Source of the DNA: Circinella umbellata
Taxonomy: Eukaryota > Mucoromycota > Mucoromycetes > Mucorales > Lichtheimiaceae
Length of the DNA stretch: 64,000 nucleotides
Reading direction: 5' to 3'
Assembly: GCA_025093555.1 (NCBI GenBank)
Contig: JAIWNF010000001.1
Location: forward strand, 1,116,001-1,180,000
A model generated the notes under the pieces. That model worked only from the letters and a program-made list of their open reading frames with translations, did no database searches and had not been told where the DNA came from. A program made the position numbers and the translations under genes. This document shows, piece after piece, positions 1-13,726 of the stretch. Position 1 is the stretch's first letter. Each line of letters begins with the position of its first letter.

Positions 1-683
1 TATAACTTACTTTAGATAGAGAGAGGGGAAATAAAAGGAGTGTCATGCATAAAAAACATGTTTATTTGTTACTCGACGCCATTATTTTTGCGCGCACGTA
101 GCTTTTTTTTGTTACTAGTAATGCATAAATTTATTATTTTGAATAATAGAATGATGTATATAGAATCATTACATATTATTTTTGTTTTGTTTATAAGCAC
201 TTGATCAAATTCTATAAAATATATAATATTTATTTGTAACTCAATAATGAAAAGTACGTAATAAAAATATTACAATTACTTTCTAACCGTGAGGACTCTA
301 TTTGATAAGATGTATAACTATATAAGTTCGGAGGTTACGTACATTTTTTTAAAGACAACTTAGTTGCCTCGGAAAAATCTATACAATAGTAAAGCGGGCT
401 TTAACTCTGCATTCCCCTCGTTTTTGCTCAATGCCTCCTGCTTTCACTCCTTCTCTCCTCCATAGTTATAAAAAAAGCAGTATAGTTGATCTATAGAATT
501 CTCTTTAAACTCAATTATACAGCTTTCTCCTTAACGTTCAGTCAGATATTCATTTTATATATACTTTCGAACATACAAAAAAGAATAGAACCAAAGTATA
601 GTTATTATGCAACCTCTCCCCTCATCATTTTTTTTTTGGAATTATGTTCGGTTGTGCAGTAAAAATTTCTGCTCTCAAAAATA
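1..683. other. AT-rich intergenic stretch
   Basis: No open frame with coding character or RNA gene was recognised here. The stretch is AT-rich with poly-T runs and ends at the TATA box of the next gene. Confidence 0.5.
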
Positions 684-691
684 TATATAAA
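684..691 (+). promoter_or_regulatory. TATA box of the secreted inhibitor-like gene
   Basis: TATATAAA lies 48 bases before the ATG at 739, a plausible position for a core promoter of a short-leader transcript. This rests on sequence and spacing only. Confidence 0.4.
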
Positions 692-738
692 GGCGATTGT
701 TATTTAACAAGTTATTTATTACGCATAAGAATAGCATT

Positions 739-1387
739 ATGAAATTATTTTCTACTTTGTCATTAATTATTGGATCATTCTTGGTAGCCGTAAAAAGCCA
801 AGAATTTACTGCTGGTAAGTAATTTAAGTAGAAAAATAGTATAAATTATATTGTTTTGACGTATAAGAATGTACATGTTTTAATTAACATCTAATATTAA
901 CAAATTTATAATTATACAACTCATTTGTTGTGCCACTTTTGACAACACTTTCTTTTCTTTTTTATAATACAAAGGATTTGTGTATACTGTATCTATTGCT
1001 GGTCTTCCTGATACAAAATATGAACTTTCATGCAATGTTCCAGATATACAGTCAAATCATCCAATGGCGACACAGGCCTGTCAAGAGCTTCAATCGATTT
1101 CTAATATAGCTACTGAAACTGGCCAAACAGTATCTGAGATTCTTCGTTTCTACCTTAGCCCAACCCAACCACTTTCGCTCGATCCCTCATGTAAAGTTTT
1201 TGGCGGAGAAGCAACTCTCAATATCATTCTTGGACAAATACAAAGTGAAGTGATTTCTGGTGACCTAGGATCTTTCAGCTTGAAATATCCCAATGGATGC
1301 AGCATGAAAATGGCCGCATTACAAGCTGGACTTTTTCATTTTCTTCCATTCCATGAAACTGACAGCTTACCCGTGCCACCTCTATAA
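739..1387 (+). CDS. Secreted subtilisin-inhibitor-like (SSI-like) protein
   Basis: Two exons, 739-814 and 975-1387, join in phase across a GTAAGT..AAAG intron to give 162 residues. The first about 20 residues (MKLFSTLSLIIGSFLVAVKS) are a good signal peptide, and the ATG is the only one that supplies it. The mature part has exactly four cysteines (about C45, C61, C98, C134). Their layout (L-x-C..HP..AC..L, then C..G..GC) resembles the Streptomyces subtilisin inhibitor family (MEROPS I16), whose members pair Cys1-2 and Cys3-4. The segment after the third Cys (CKVFGG) would hold the protease-binding loop if the homology holds. The expected role is an extracellular inhibitor of serine proteases. 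The family match is by pattern only; a generic small secreted Cys protein is the alternative. Confidence 0.65.
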
Positions 1388-3124
1388 TAGTGAATATGAT
1401 AGACTCGATCACGTTCTTCTCATATTATTAATCTTAGTTTTGTAGCAGCATCAAGTTTTATACAATAAACCATAAAACATTTTACATATTTATTTACATT
1501 TGTTCTAATTATTCTTATTATTATTGATATTATTGTACCAGAATGAAAAGAATGTCGTCGAAAAAACCTCTAGAAAAATAAAAAATAAAAAGATGAATGT
1601 ACATGAAAATGATAAAATGTTTCACACAACACAACACATCCTTGAATAATAGAAAATATTTTCATTTTCTAATGATTTCTTTTTTTTCACTGCGTATTCA
1701 CGTCGAAACCAATAAATAGACAGAATGAAATCTATAAGAACAAGCCAACGTAAAACACTCTTCTAGATTTACCGTTTTCTGAACTAAATAGAGTGATATT
1801 AATAGACATATATTTGAGATTTTATGATTGCATAAATCACAGCTGTAATCAATACACTTAAAACAACAATGAAGGACACTGCAGGGTAAATAATATATGT
1901 ATTTTTTAATGTTTAAGTGTGCTCTACAAAATGTTATTATTTTGGGATACGTACGTACGTAATTCACGTAAAAGAATAAGATACACTGTCACTGATATAT
2001 CATATAAACAAAACGTATTGCGAAATACAATAATGAACAATATATTTCTAATATCGTGTATGTACCTACTATATTAAACATATATCTTTAATTTCTCGTT
2101 TCTTCCGTTGAGTAACGCGATACCAACATATGATTTATTTTGTTTGGCTGTTTGTATTCGGTGTGAATCATTCAAATTTTTGGAACAAAGTACGTGTGTG
2201 TTTTGAGCGAGCTCCATTAATCATTGACTTGTTTATCCATAAGTAAAACAAGAATACGTACTTTATTTACTTGAGCAAGGTGTTTCTCAGCAAAAAATTG
2301 TAAGAAATTAGTTAACTATGGACTCGATCAAAAATGGTACGTACAATAAACCAAAACTCAAATTTCGTTTTCAACGAACAACTCAAGAGAATGATATTCA
2401 TAATATACAATGCAATATTATTTAATTCATCCCTATTGATAGTATGTAACTTTTTTTTTGTCTTTTGTACATAATCATATTCTCTTTCCATTCATTGGTG
2501 TTTTACTGGGACAAATTAAAGCTACTCATTCATTTCTTGCATCATTCTATGTATTGCTCTTTTTGTATATAATGCACATAGTTTAGTAAATTTCAATTAT
2601 TTCCAATAAAAAAGACCAGTGTCATTTTTTTTCATTAAAAGCAGCTGAATTACATAAAACTTTAAAGGTTTGTTATAGTAATTAAACAGTAAGAGCGAGA
2701 ATTATAATTGTACTGCCAACAATATAAGGAATATATAAAGCGCATTATGTGAATGGATAGCTAGAAAATGAAAAATAAAAATGTTGTCTAGTAACGAGCC
2801 TTATTTCGAAACCATAGCGATGATAATTGCTAATCATAAATATGTAATAAGTCTATAACAAATAATTATACGTAACATGATTATTAAATATACAGTGATT
2901 GAATTTTATTACTATTTACATATAATTCTATTTCTATAAATGAAGAATGACAATCATAATAAAAAAAAAGTAACAGTAGCACAGGGGGGGAGATAGAATG
3001 ATGAGAATGCAAAATAAATGTTGAAATGAAGTAGTGTAAGAATATAGTATCAGTCATCTAAGTAGTGAGGTGGATTATATCTTTCTTTATAGGTAATATA
3101 AGTGTGACAATAATAAAATTTACA
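1388..3124. other. Intergenic, no gene recognised
   Basis: About 1.7 kb of AT-rich sequence with short homopolymers and several TACGTA palindromes (for example around 1951). The short open frames here lack codon structure or motifs. It probably holds the 3' ends of the two convergent flanking genes. Confidence 0.5.
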
Positions 3125-3680
3125 TTATGAAGGAGTAGTAGAAATAGGTGAAGTTATATTTGTTGTTGTGTCATCATTATCAACATCATTATCATTTTTC
3201 ATTCTTTTTACTCGTTCAATATCATTGTTTCGGCGTTTGAGTCCTTTTCGATGAGCTCGGCTTGAAGTATGTTGTTTCCATTCCAAGTCACCATGTAGTA
3301 CCAAAGGATCACCTGTATTTGTACGACAAATATGACAAGTATGTTTTTGCCAAGTTAATGCACGCGTTTGTGAACTATAAAATGTAATACAAAAAAAAGT
3401 TAAGTTTTTTTTTTGCACAACCAAAGAGGGGAGGGGATAAAAGTCAAATATTAGCAAATGAAAATTGATTATAATATCTCGTTATCTAATATATTTATAA
3501 CTTACTCCATCGTTGTAGAAGATGGTGAAAGCATAGATGCAGCTAAGGATCCAAGAGACGTAGGTTCTGGTAAGGGTTTATCCTCCTGAAATGCTAATAT
3601 AATAAAAACAATAGCAATTATTAGAATAGGGAGAGGGAGTAGAAGATAAAAAAAAAAAGGAGGGAGAGAAAATAATATAA

Positions 3681-3712
<32 letters not shown>

Positions 3713-5398
3713 TACCTGTTGCTATATCGATTGCTTTTTGACGAACGTTATTATCCCAAGCATCAAGATCTGAATAGAGTAAAGTAAAAGAATATAGGGG
3801 TTAAATGAACTGATTCATTAAAACTCTCACTTACAGAATAAAGATGTTTTATATGATTTACCTGTCGCATCCAATAGATAAATATTCACATCTTTTGATT
3901 TATTAACAGTGGGTATTAATTTATTTCGAATCCATTGAACTTGACGTTTTGCATAACGTCGTGTAGCAGATTTCATTCGTTCTGTACATTCTTTTTTAAT
4001 CTTTTCAAGTCCTAATAGAAATGTAAATAGATCCCATTTCTAGTTACAATAACGAAACAATCAAAAAAGCTGCTGATATTCTTTTTTTTTTTTTACCTTG
4101 TTCCGATTGATCGTTTGCTTCCAATGCGGTGAAATATGGATCAAATTCTTTATAACCTATGGCTTGCCATAATCCACGTTGATATTTTTCAATATCTTGT
4201 CCTGGCAATTGTACATTTCCATCCATCACTCGCTTTCTTAATGATTTAATTTCATCAAATAAGCCGGTCTATTATTACTATTATTATTATTATTTTGTTC
4301 GATCATGTATCTTTCTCTTTCCCTTAACTCAAATTATTACCTCAATCATTTTATCTACACGATCATCTAATCGAGGGTTTAATTTGGATGGATCTGCGTA
4401 TAGCCAAAATATCAATGATGAAAATCTAAAATTGATATTTGTTATTATGTTATAAATATACTACATCTCTTTCGAAGCTACATATTCATTAATTAAAAAG
4501 AAATCAGTTAACTAACCTTGATTGTATACCATGAGTATCATGATGTTCTTGTTGTTCTTTAATAATTTCACTTTGTGGCCTACCTGTTTGATAATAAACC
4601 TGTGTACCCCGAGAAAAAAAAAGGTTAAAGGAGTTTATTTTTTTTAATGCATGAAATTAAAATAAAGTGTTTCGAAATAATTTCTTTTTACCTGTAGACT
4701 TCTTAAGATCTTTCGACGATCTGAAGGGTGCCATCGATTCGCCATAATTGAATCCACTTTTTCTAATCGATCATATAATTCTTTTGTTTCTAAATTATCT
4801 AATTCTTCTTCACTATTATTAAAAGGTTTTGTTGATAGATCATTTTCAGGTGAAGGTGAAGGTGAACGTTGTATTTCTTGTTCTTTCTTTATAAGCATAT
4901 TATGCCAAAGTAAAGATTGAATATAATAGTTGGTTCCACCCACAATAACCGGTAATAGTTTTTGATCATCGCATAATTTTCCAATCTACATACATATTTG
5001 TTTACATGTTTTGTATCGTTAATTATATTAATATGATTATATTTGAAACATACATTTATATGTATATATTATATTTGAACACATACACACTCAGTTGCAT
5101 CTTCTTTAAATTGACCCACTTGATATTCTTCTTCTGGGTCTAAAAAATCCATTAAATGATGTTGTATACCTTGTCGTTCATGAAGTGGCATTTTGTTGGT
5201 AATGACATCAAGTCCTTTATAAACCTAAAATAATTTTATTAAACAAGGTTCAATAAATAATAAAGTTGTATATATGTCTGTTATTACCTGCATGGAATCG
5301 GCATTGATCACTTGACCCTTTAAAGCTTTACATAATTCTACACCAAGTTGTGATTTACCAACGCCTGTCGTTCCAATGATCGTTGCGATTCGACGCAT
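3125..5398 (-). CDS. MOD5: tRNA dimethylallyltransferase (MOD5/TRIT1/MiaA family)
   Basis: Transfers a dimethylallyl group from DMAPP to A37 of tRNAs reading UNN codons, in the cytosol and mitochondria. Ten exons join in frame: 5398-5288, 5224-5087, 4985-4692, 4599-4517, 4425-4341, 4268-4097, 4011-3862, 3769-3716, 3593-3506 and 3374-3125, giving 474 residues. Residues 9-16 are the P-loop GTTGVGKS. It is followed by the DSMQVYKGLDVITNK motif, the VVGG-like segment IVGGTNYYIQSLL, and the family motif TRRYAKRQVQWIR. The last exon encodes the eukaryote-specific U1-type C2H2 finger (C-x2-C ... WKQHTSSRAH). The start is the ATG directly before the P-loop. It is divergent from the LRR gene at 5622. 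The third exon carries an acidic, Ser/Pro-rich insert, and a (TTG)n run lies in one intron. Function is secure; small exon edges could differ. Confidence 0.93.
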
Positions 5399-5621
5399 AA
5401 TAAAAATAATAATATTAAAAAAAAAACTTGTTACAACAGTGGAAACAAATAGGCGGAGAAGAAGGAAAGAGAGGGCAAATTGTTTCCATATTGAGAACAA
5501 AAGTACACTTCAGTTTTAGAAAGAGTCAAATTAGGTGCGGGGACCTTTTTTTTTTTTTCTTTCTCTCTTTCTCCCTTTCCTTTTTTTTAATATAACAGTA
5601 AAAAGCAATAATAAAAAAAAA
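5399..5621. promoter_or_regulatory. Shared divergent promoter region
   Basis: Only 223 bases separate the ATG of the minus-strand tRNA-modification gene from the ATG of the plus-strand LRR gene, so both promoters must lie or overlap here. The region has a long pyrimidine tract on the plus strand (about 5547-5588) and no clear TATA box. Confidence 0.5.
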
Positions 5622-8508
5622 ATGGCGAGCCGTTCTACTTCCAATAATAAAGGGATTCTAAAAAAAACAATAAAAAAACCACCTTCGATTACTTCAACAA
5701 GTTCAACAAGTTCATGGTTTACACGTATACAATCCAAACTTTATTCATCCACAGACGATCCTTATGCCGTTCCTGCATTACCGAGACAAGAGTTGAAACG
5801 AGTAACTTTTTCAGTTAGAAAAATGACTACTGAATATATTCTTTATAATAATAATAATGGACCAGATGACATTTTAGCCGACATGAGCCCAAATTCTTCT
5901 TCTTTACAACCTTTTGAAGAAGAAGAAGAACAAAACGATAATTTTGACGAAAACGAAAATAGGATAAATGACAACAATAACCAAAAACAAGAAGACAAAC
6001 CGTTTTCTTGTAGAGAATTACCAAAATATTATGAAAGGGCTTGTAGACTAAGAGAAGAACAACCATTAGATAGTTTTATGGAATTATTACGTTCTAGCTG
6101 GTGAGTAAATATTTGATTTTTCTCATAAAGTAAAAAAAAAAAAAGAGGGGGAGGGGATGGAAGGGATTACCATTAGAATAAGATTGGAAATACTAAAAAA
6201 TTCAAGGATTAATTATTATTAAATATAACCTTTCAATCAAAGAAGCTTCTCAAGCTTAACAACTATTAACTTGGAAAATCAAATGATTGACTCAAGATAT
6301 GCAGGACCGATTGCAGATATTCTTATGTTAGATTGTGGTCTGTGCAGTCTTGATCTTTCTAACTGTGGCATGAACGATGAGGTAAAATGTTTTTCTTTTA
6401 TTCAAAATATGGTGATAATACACATGTTTTTTTTTTCGTAGCTATTAGATTTTTCTATTGATGTAGTACAATATTATTTATTACAGCACAGGGGCAAAAA
6501 AAAGGGATAAAAAAAAGAGAGATATATAAAAAATGGGTTTGACAAGAAATTCCAAAATGGCTAACCCAAGTTATATTGTTTTTTCCAAAAATAATAATAA
6601 TAATAGACAATTCGGATATTGCTTCATAGTCTGTTAATTACAGATCGACTCCTTGAATTAAAACTTGCAGGCAATCCTTTCAAGGCAGACGGTTTTAAAT
6701 ATATTTCCATTTATATTAGTCAGGTAAAAAATGAAAAAGGATCTTATTTTGAAATACTATATCTCTCTTTTTTTTTTTTTACTTACTTGCTTCCTGTCTC
6801 TCTCCCTCTCTTAATATGATAACTAATATAGTCTAGAGCAATTAAAACAGTTGATCTTTCTCGAACAGTTCCCGATAAGCGAGCGCTACGTTATTTGTCT
6901 CACGCAGTCCATATTGCACCTTCAATACAGACCCTATATTTAGATCATTGTTCGTTGAAAGCTCCTTTGATTGAAATTCTTGCTGCTGGTGTACGTCAAT
7001 CCATATCATTGAATACTTTATCTTTACGACATAATCGTATATCACAAAATGCAGCACCTTGGATTGGAGCCATGTTGATTAATGATGAACCTATTGAAAT
7101 GTATTGGCAACAACCTTCTTCTACTTCTTTGGATAGTGATAATAATAATATTAATAAAGGTCCATATCCACGACGAGGAATTCAACGATTAGATTTAACC
7201 GGAAATTATTTACAACAAGCCGTAGCTTCCATTGCTCAAGCTTTATATAATAATCGATCATTAACTCAATTGATTTTAACCGACTGTCAAATATATGCTA
7301 ATGAATGTGCTAAATTAGCCGAAGCTTTGGTAACTACTAGAATGTTTTTTTTTTGAGTGGGGTCGATTGAAAGAGAGGATGATTTTGGGAAAGAAAATAT
7401 AGAGTTATTTTTTTCGGTGTAGGTTGATGACAGTAGTAGTAGCTGTAGTGGCAGTTGTGGATGATATAAATCAATTTATTAACGACAATTTATTTCAACA
7501 CATTTCAATATCTTTCGGACGATGAATTTTCCTATTATTAGCTTTCAAATCATCATTTACAAGTACTTGATCTTTCGGACAATCCAATTGGAATAAAATC
7601 AGATGAAGGAGTATGTATAATTAATGTTTTTTCTTTTTTTTTTGCCCAGGAGTTTGTATATTGATAGGCCGAGTGAATTTATAATGAAAGAAAGAGAAAA
7701 AAAAATGGAGCTCAATTGACACATACAAATAATAGATTCAAAGTATCAAAACAGCTTTATCAAGAAATCACTTTTTACGAGAATTAAACTTGGCAGGAAC
7801 AGAATTGGATTCAAGTTCAGCTATTGCGTTGGCAGAATGTTTACCTGAAAATTCGACTTTAGCTCGTTTAGACTTATCGCGTAATCCTCAAATCACGATG
7901 GCTGGTGTTTTAGCATTAGCTATATCCATCAAGATGAATCATACACTCACATTTTTGGATATCAATATACCGGTAAGATATATATTTGGTTTGTTTTTTC
8001 ATGTTAAATCATGCATCTACCCTAATGAGCCATTTAAAGTTGCTAATGTGTAACTTGTTTTTCAAATTATTTGTATACTATATAATAGCCAAATGATGTT
8101 GAAATGGCCAAATTACAAAATGATATTGTAGCCGTTTGTACACGAAATATGCAACGATCCTACGAAGATAATTTATACTATACACCACAAAAACTTCAAG
8201 AGGTAGATGAAGAAGAAGAAATAGATGAAGAAGCATCTGATGTATTGAACGGAACTTCCTCATCATCAACATTTTCGTCGTCATCGTCATCATCGTCATC
8301 ATCATCCCCTAGGTCGCACGATGATGAGGATAATGATTTAGTAGGAGCAAGGTATTCATCAAGTGACAATACGGACGGTAGCCATAGTAATAATAGCAAG
8401 ATAACTATTACTGGATCAAACATCCCTGTTACCCCGACAACGACAACAACGTTAAAAACAGATAAGCGTAATTCGAATGTTTCTATAGTAAGGGATTTCT
8501 CACGATAA
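5622..8508 (+). CDS. Leucine-rich-repeat protein with PP1-docking motif (PPP1R37-like)
   Basis: Seven exons (5622-6100, 6246-6381, 6607-6723, 6832-7329, 7542-7610, 7736-7972, 8089-8508) splice in phase to 651 residues. The N-terminus is low-complexity Ser/Thr/Lys and contains KRVTF at residues 59-63, a textbook RVxF docking motif for protein phosphatase 1. The middle carries ribonuclease-inhibitor-type LRRs (for example LLELKLAGNPF, LQVLDLSDNPIG, LRELNLAGTELD, LARLDLSRNPQI). The C-terminus is a Ser-rich acidic tail with a serine run encoded by (TCA/TCG)n. RVxF followed by RI-type LRRs is the layout of animal PPP1R37/LRRC68, so a PP1 regulatory subunit is the best guess. LRR identity is certain; the PP1 role is inferred from the motif. 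Confidence 0.8.
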
Positions 8509-9358
8509 ACATATATAAAAAAAACAATAGTGTATAATAATAGAGAACTCACTGACATGTAAAATAAAATTGTATAGTCCTCAACATATTCATTTGACGA
8601 AATCCCCATGTGATGAAGCTTTTTTTTTCTCTATTAATTATTCTTATTTTATATAACTAATTTATTATTTGATTCCACTTTTGTTACGATTTTCTTATGA
8701 TTATATATTATTTGACACCAATCTCAGACCTCTTCTCAGAACGATTCTATATACCATTTTACCCTTTTTTTTCTCACCCTCTTTTTTTTTTTTTTTGTGA
8801 ATATATCATTCTTTTCATTATTTTTACTTCCTCGATTTTTATTACTTTATTATTATTATATATATTTATTTCGTTACTGACAACAGTAGCAGACAACACC
8901 ATTTCATCTATACATTACTTATCGTATTTATTATTATTATTTTTATTATTATATAAACTCCCTTTTTCCTTTTTCTTTTCTTGTTTATTATTGTTATTGT
9001 TATTGTTATATCACATGCGTGTGGTCAATAACCAATCATAACGATCAAACGAAATGAGGACTTGTTAGTTGTACTTTTTTTTTTTTTTATTTGAAAAGAA
9101 TGAAACATGTTTATGCATCAGTGCGCGCCACCTTTTATTTACAAGCTATAATCAAAGAACTTGCTTTTTTTGGCAAATAATCACTGTTTCAAAAATAAAT
9201 AATACAACAAGTATTTATATAGTTCCCACACGCATATACGCATACACGCGCTTTTTTTTTTCTCTTCTTTTCGTCAACATTTACTTTTTTTTTAAATATA
9301 TACGTACGTATCTTTTTGATAAAGTAGTATTGAGAAGTGGGAAAAAGTTACGAACATC
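8509..9358. other. Intergenic, T-rich
   Basis: About 850 bases of poly-T-rich sequence. Open frames here (for example 8697-9041) translate to near-pure Phe/Leu/Ile and are T-tract artefacts. It should contain the RdRP promoter. A TACGTACGTA palindrome lies at about 9301-9310. Confidence 0.5.
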
Positions 9359-12300
9359 ATGCAAGGCTTTACTGGCTTGAGCGGTTATGACTATGTCACC
9401 ATGGGTATAAACGATAGGTATACTCTGTCGGATGATTTTCACGAACAACTTGCTCATTTACAATTAGGACCAATGGCATCATTCCGTTCCAACAACCAAA
9501 ATCAAACCAGCACTATCTATGCAGCATCATTTGCGATGGGATATATGAGAACACCGAATACTTTTGTTCAACAGTGGAAGACCTGCAACAATGTACGATT
9601 TCATTATAACTATGTGACACGTTTGATTACTATCTTTTTCAACTATCCATCTACGACCGCGGCTTTAGCATCCTCCCAGTTTAATCATTATCAATTCAAC
9701 ATTGATGGTTCTTCTACTTACAAGGTCGAATTCCACCTCAAATCACTAGTCGATAATGAAATTATTGTTGAACAGCCTGATGACTCTGGTAACACTGTGA
9801 TATTTACAATGATGCTTAAATGTGCCGGTAAATTTTGGAAAGAAATTACAAGAACCACTGTAGCTAGGGGAAAGACATCCAGTACATGGGAACGTTTAGC
9901 GGATTCCTACCACTCATCAGCTACGACAACATTAACAAATGGGACATCAGATAATTATGTCAGACAAGAGCAGGGACAACACCGTAGTCGTTCTCATTTG
10001 GGGGGCTGGACCACGTTTCAAGTGACATTTCAATTGGATGAATTATCTCATGCAAAATCCCGCAGATGTTACAAAACATTTATGAGACGTATCGCTGATC
10101 AAAAGGTTGTTCCACGAGACCCCATTCATTCTGGTATCAAAATTTATGTTATCAAACCATCTTCATTGACAACAGCACCAACAACACTTGACGAAAGCCA
10201 ACGATTTAAACGTATTCCAGATTTTGAAGCTTTTTATACTCTTGAATGTTTCATTTCCACTCGTCGATTACATCCAGATAACTTGACGGAAGAATTTTAT
10301 ACTACCTTGTGTCGCTTACCAGCCTTGGATGCCATTCAAGCACTCAAATACATTTGTTTCAAAGAAGATGTACGCGTTTGGGATCCTGCACAAGCACTTG
10401 AAGAATGGGTTCAAACCCAAAATTATTTTGGTGGTGGCAACAGTAATAGTCATTATCGTTCTCGTCTTCAACGACGTCGCAAATCATCACGCATTGTTCA
10501 TGTGTATAAAGCTTTGGTGACACCCACAACGATTCAATTCGAATTACCACAATCAGAAATGTCAAACCGGGTCATCCGAGAATATAAACAGCATGCAGAT
10601 CGATTCTTACGTGTTCAGTTTGTGGAAGAAGGATGGGGACCTTTGATAAATACGGGTACAACACGGTTCTTGATTAGTGATCAACTGTTTGATCGCATTT
10701 TAGAAGTCATCACTCAAGGTATTCATGTGGGTGATCGACATTATAAATTCTTGGCATTTTCAAGTTCACAATTGAGAACCCATGGTTGTTGGTTCTTTTG
10801 TGCCACAGATGATTTGAATTGTGATACGATTCGAAAGTGGATGGGAACATTTGATAATGAAAAGGTGGTAGCGAAATATGCAGCACGTATGGGTCAGGTA
10901 AAAATAAAAATAAAAAGAAAGAACCCTCGTATTATAATTTTTTGTCTATTCTATTAATATTCGGAAGTGATAAAAAAATTACTAATAACAATGGTTACTA
11001 TTAATATCATTATTAATATCATTATTATATATTTTCTTGCTATATGTAAAAGTGTTTCTCATCAACGCATGCTATTACTGAACTCAACTCAAGCCAAATC
11101 ATCGAGAAGAAAGAAGTTGTAGTTGAAGTTGCAGCTGAGAATGGTTATAAACCCAAGAAATATACATTTTCAGATGGTGTTGGAACAATAGCTCCTGATT
11201 TAGCAGAATTGGTTGCCACTAAAATGAACCGTCAACGTGTTCCATCTGCTTTCCAGATACGTCTTGGCGGCGCTAAAGGTGTTTTAACAGTTCATCCTGA
11301 CACGGAACCTGGTATCATTGCCTTACGGCCTAGTCAAATAAAATTCAAGTCCGAGTCTCTCATGTTGGAAATTGCCAATACAGCCAAATTTTCATGTGCC
11401 CATTTGAACCGTCAATTGATCACTATCTTATCTGCATTGGGTGTTCGCGACTCCTCATTTCTTGAGCTTCAACAAGAACTCATTACTAGTGTTGATAAAA
11501 TGCTTACAGATTCAAGTGAGGCATCTCGTGTGTTACGGGAAACATCTGATGGTTTGGGTATTTATATCTCTATGGCCAAGATGGTTGAAGCAGGGTTATT
11601 GACACGTCAAGATCCATACATAAAAAATTTATTGGAAGCATTACGTGTGAATCGGCTAAAAGAAGCAAAAAAAAGAGCAAGAATTCCAGTCGTTAAAGGT
11701 GCTTTTCTGATCGGTGTCTTGGATGAAACGAATACTTTGGAACCAGATCAAGTGTTTTGTCAATTTATTGATGGAAACTTAAATAAACGAGTAGTAGAAG
11801 GTGACTGTTTGGTGTATCGATCACCTAGTTTACATCCCGGTGATGTACGTATGTTAAATGCCGTCACGTGCCCTGAATTGGAGCACTTATATAATGTTGT
11901 AGTGTTTCCTGCCAAAGGTGAACGAGATATTCCAAGTATGTGTTCAGGTGGTGATCTTGATGGTGACTGTTATAGGTAACTTGTTTATATATAATAATAA
12001 TTACAATAGATAATGGGTGAGAAGATATAATAATATAAATCGACTTACAATCTTCTTTTATCTCTTCTGATTTTTCTCTATATGTAAGCATTATTTGGGA
12101 CGAAAGATTATTCCCGCAAGAACGAAATATAACTCCTATGGATTATACAGCGCCGCAACCTTATGAAGTGGATCACGTCTCAACTGAAGATATTCAGCGC
12201 TTTTTTGTTGAGTTTATTGAGAGCAGTAATCTAGGACAAATTGCCAACGCGCATCTTGCACGTGCTGATGTCTCTCCAGATGGTGTATTTGATTCGAAAT

Positions 12301-13264
12301 GCATCAGATTGGCAGAATTACATTCTGAGGCTGTTGGTAAGTGTCTATAATTTTGTATTTCAAGTTAAACAATACATATATATATATACATTTATATGCA
12401 CACGTGTATTATAATAATCAAAATACATTTTATATAGACTTTGCGAAAACAGGAAAAGCTGCTAAACCGCTCCCAGACCTGCTAACCATGCCATCTAAAC
12501 GTTACCCTGACTTTATGGAAAAGAAAGACAAAGAGTCCTATCGATCTGAAAAAGCCCTCGGTCAGCTTTATCGTAGTATCGGTCATATCAAATACCGTGA
12601 GTTTCGAGAAAATTTATGGGATGTTACTAATGGCAATTATTATGATCAACGCGTTCAAGCTCCTGGAATGGAAAAATATATTGCATTTGCTCGACGACAA
12701 AAGCGATACTACGATCGAGAATTACGTGATTTGATGGGTCGATTTGGCGTAGATAGTGAAGCCGAAATTATGTCTGGATGTATTATCAAATGGCTACACA
12801 AGAAACGAAATGAAAGATTATTTGAAGTTCAATATCAAGCACGAAAAGATGTCGTTCGAATGAAAAAACGATGGTATCATGAAGAATTTAAACGATGTTT
12901 CAAAGATAATATTACACCAGATACAACCAAGGAGTTGGAAGCCAAGGCAGCTGCTTTTTATTATGTGACCTATCATCCAAAAGAGCAACGACGTGCATTG
13001 GATGAAGGTCGACGGCTTGATAATCGATATGATGGTAAATTGTTAATGAGTTTTCCATGGATGGCTCAAGATATTTTATGTGGAATGGTGAAACAACAAC
13101 AACCAAGTACTGTAGAAAATGCTGTTTATGGAGAAAATAACTACCCTACATTTGATGAAGAAATGATTACCGTGTATGATACAGATGAAGCCTCCTATGA
13201 AGAAAAAGAGAATGATGATTACGATACTGAAAGTGATTATGGATCCGAATATGAAATTAATTAG
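9359..13264 (+). CDS. RNA-dependent RNA polymerase (eukaryotic RdRP, QDE-1/RDR family)
   Basis: Copies single-stranded RNA into dsRNA for Dicer in RNA silencing. Four exons (9359-10897, 11053-11975, 12089-12336, 12438-13264) join in frame to 1178 residues. The catalytic metal-binding motif DLDGD is intact at 11953-11967 (residues about 814-818) inside CSGGDLDGD. Other family hallmarks are ARMGQCFSSTHA spanning the first intron, FSDGVGTIAPDLA, FQIRLGGAKGVL, and DFAKTGKAAKPLP in the last exon. The C-terminus is acidic. The start at 9359 is the first ATG of the long open frame. Length and motif order match functional RdRPs, with no frameshift or stop. Which paralogue class it belongs to cannot be told from this window. 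Confidence 0.95.
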
Positions 13265-13726
13265 TTAGGTTTATCGAGAGTGAAGGAATATTAGTTTATT
13301 TTGTATTTATTTTTACGTGATCATTATTCATTTTTTCTCTCGAATATTAAAGAAAAAGAGGCGTAAAAAACACAAAATAATAATAAAAATAGCATGAGTT
13401 TACCTTTTCAAAAGAAGCTGTCGGAAAATGAATGTTATAGGATCTTAAACTATTTTACCGAAATTAGACTTCTTTCATGGGAAATTTTTATTTAGTTTAG
13501 TCAATGCAACTTTGTAATCCGGATGAATTGAATTATATCATTTTGTGGAGGTAGGGATCACAGTTAATTCCAATCTCTCTCCCGATTTAAATACCGTAAT
13601 AAAAGATATCCATGACCTTTCCCCGCCTTTTTTTTTTATCACAAACTTCTTTCTTTCAGGAACTCTCTCTCCCCCCCCCCCACTCTGTTGCTGTATTTAT
13701 TCTCTACAAATCATAAATAAATAATA
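13265..13726. other. Intergenic between RdRP and acyl-CoA dehydrogenase
   Basis: About 460 bases with pyrimidine-rich tracts and a C-run (about 13672-13681) just before the next gene. It is presumed to be 3' UTR plus promoter; no distinct element was recognised. Confidence 0.45.

Noticed and set aside
8697..9041. 114-codon open frame
   Set aside because: Almost only Phe, Leu, Ile and Ser from T-rich DNA; typical of intergenic T-tracts here.
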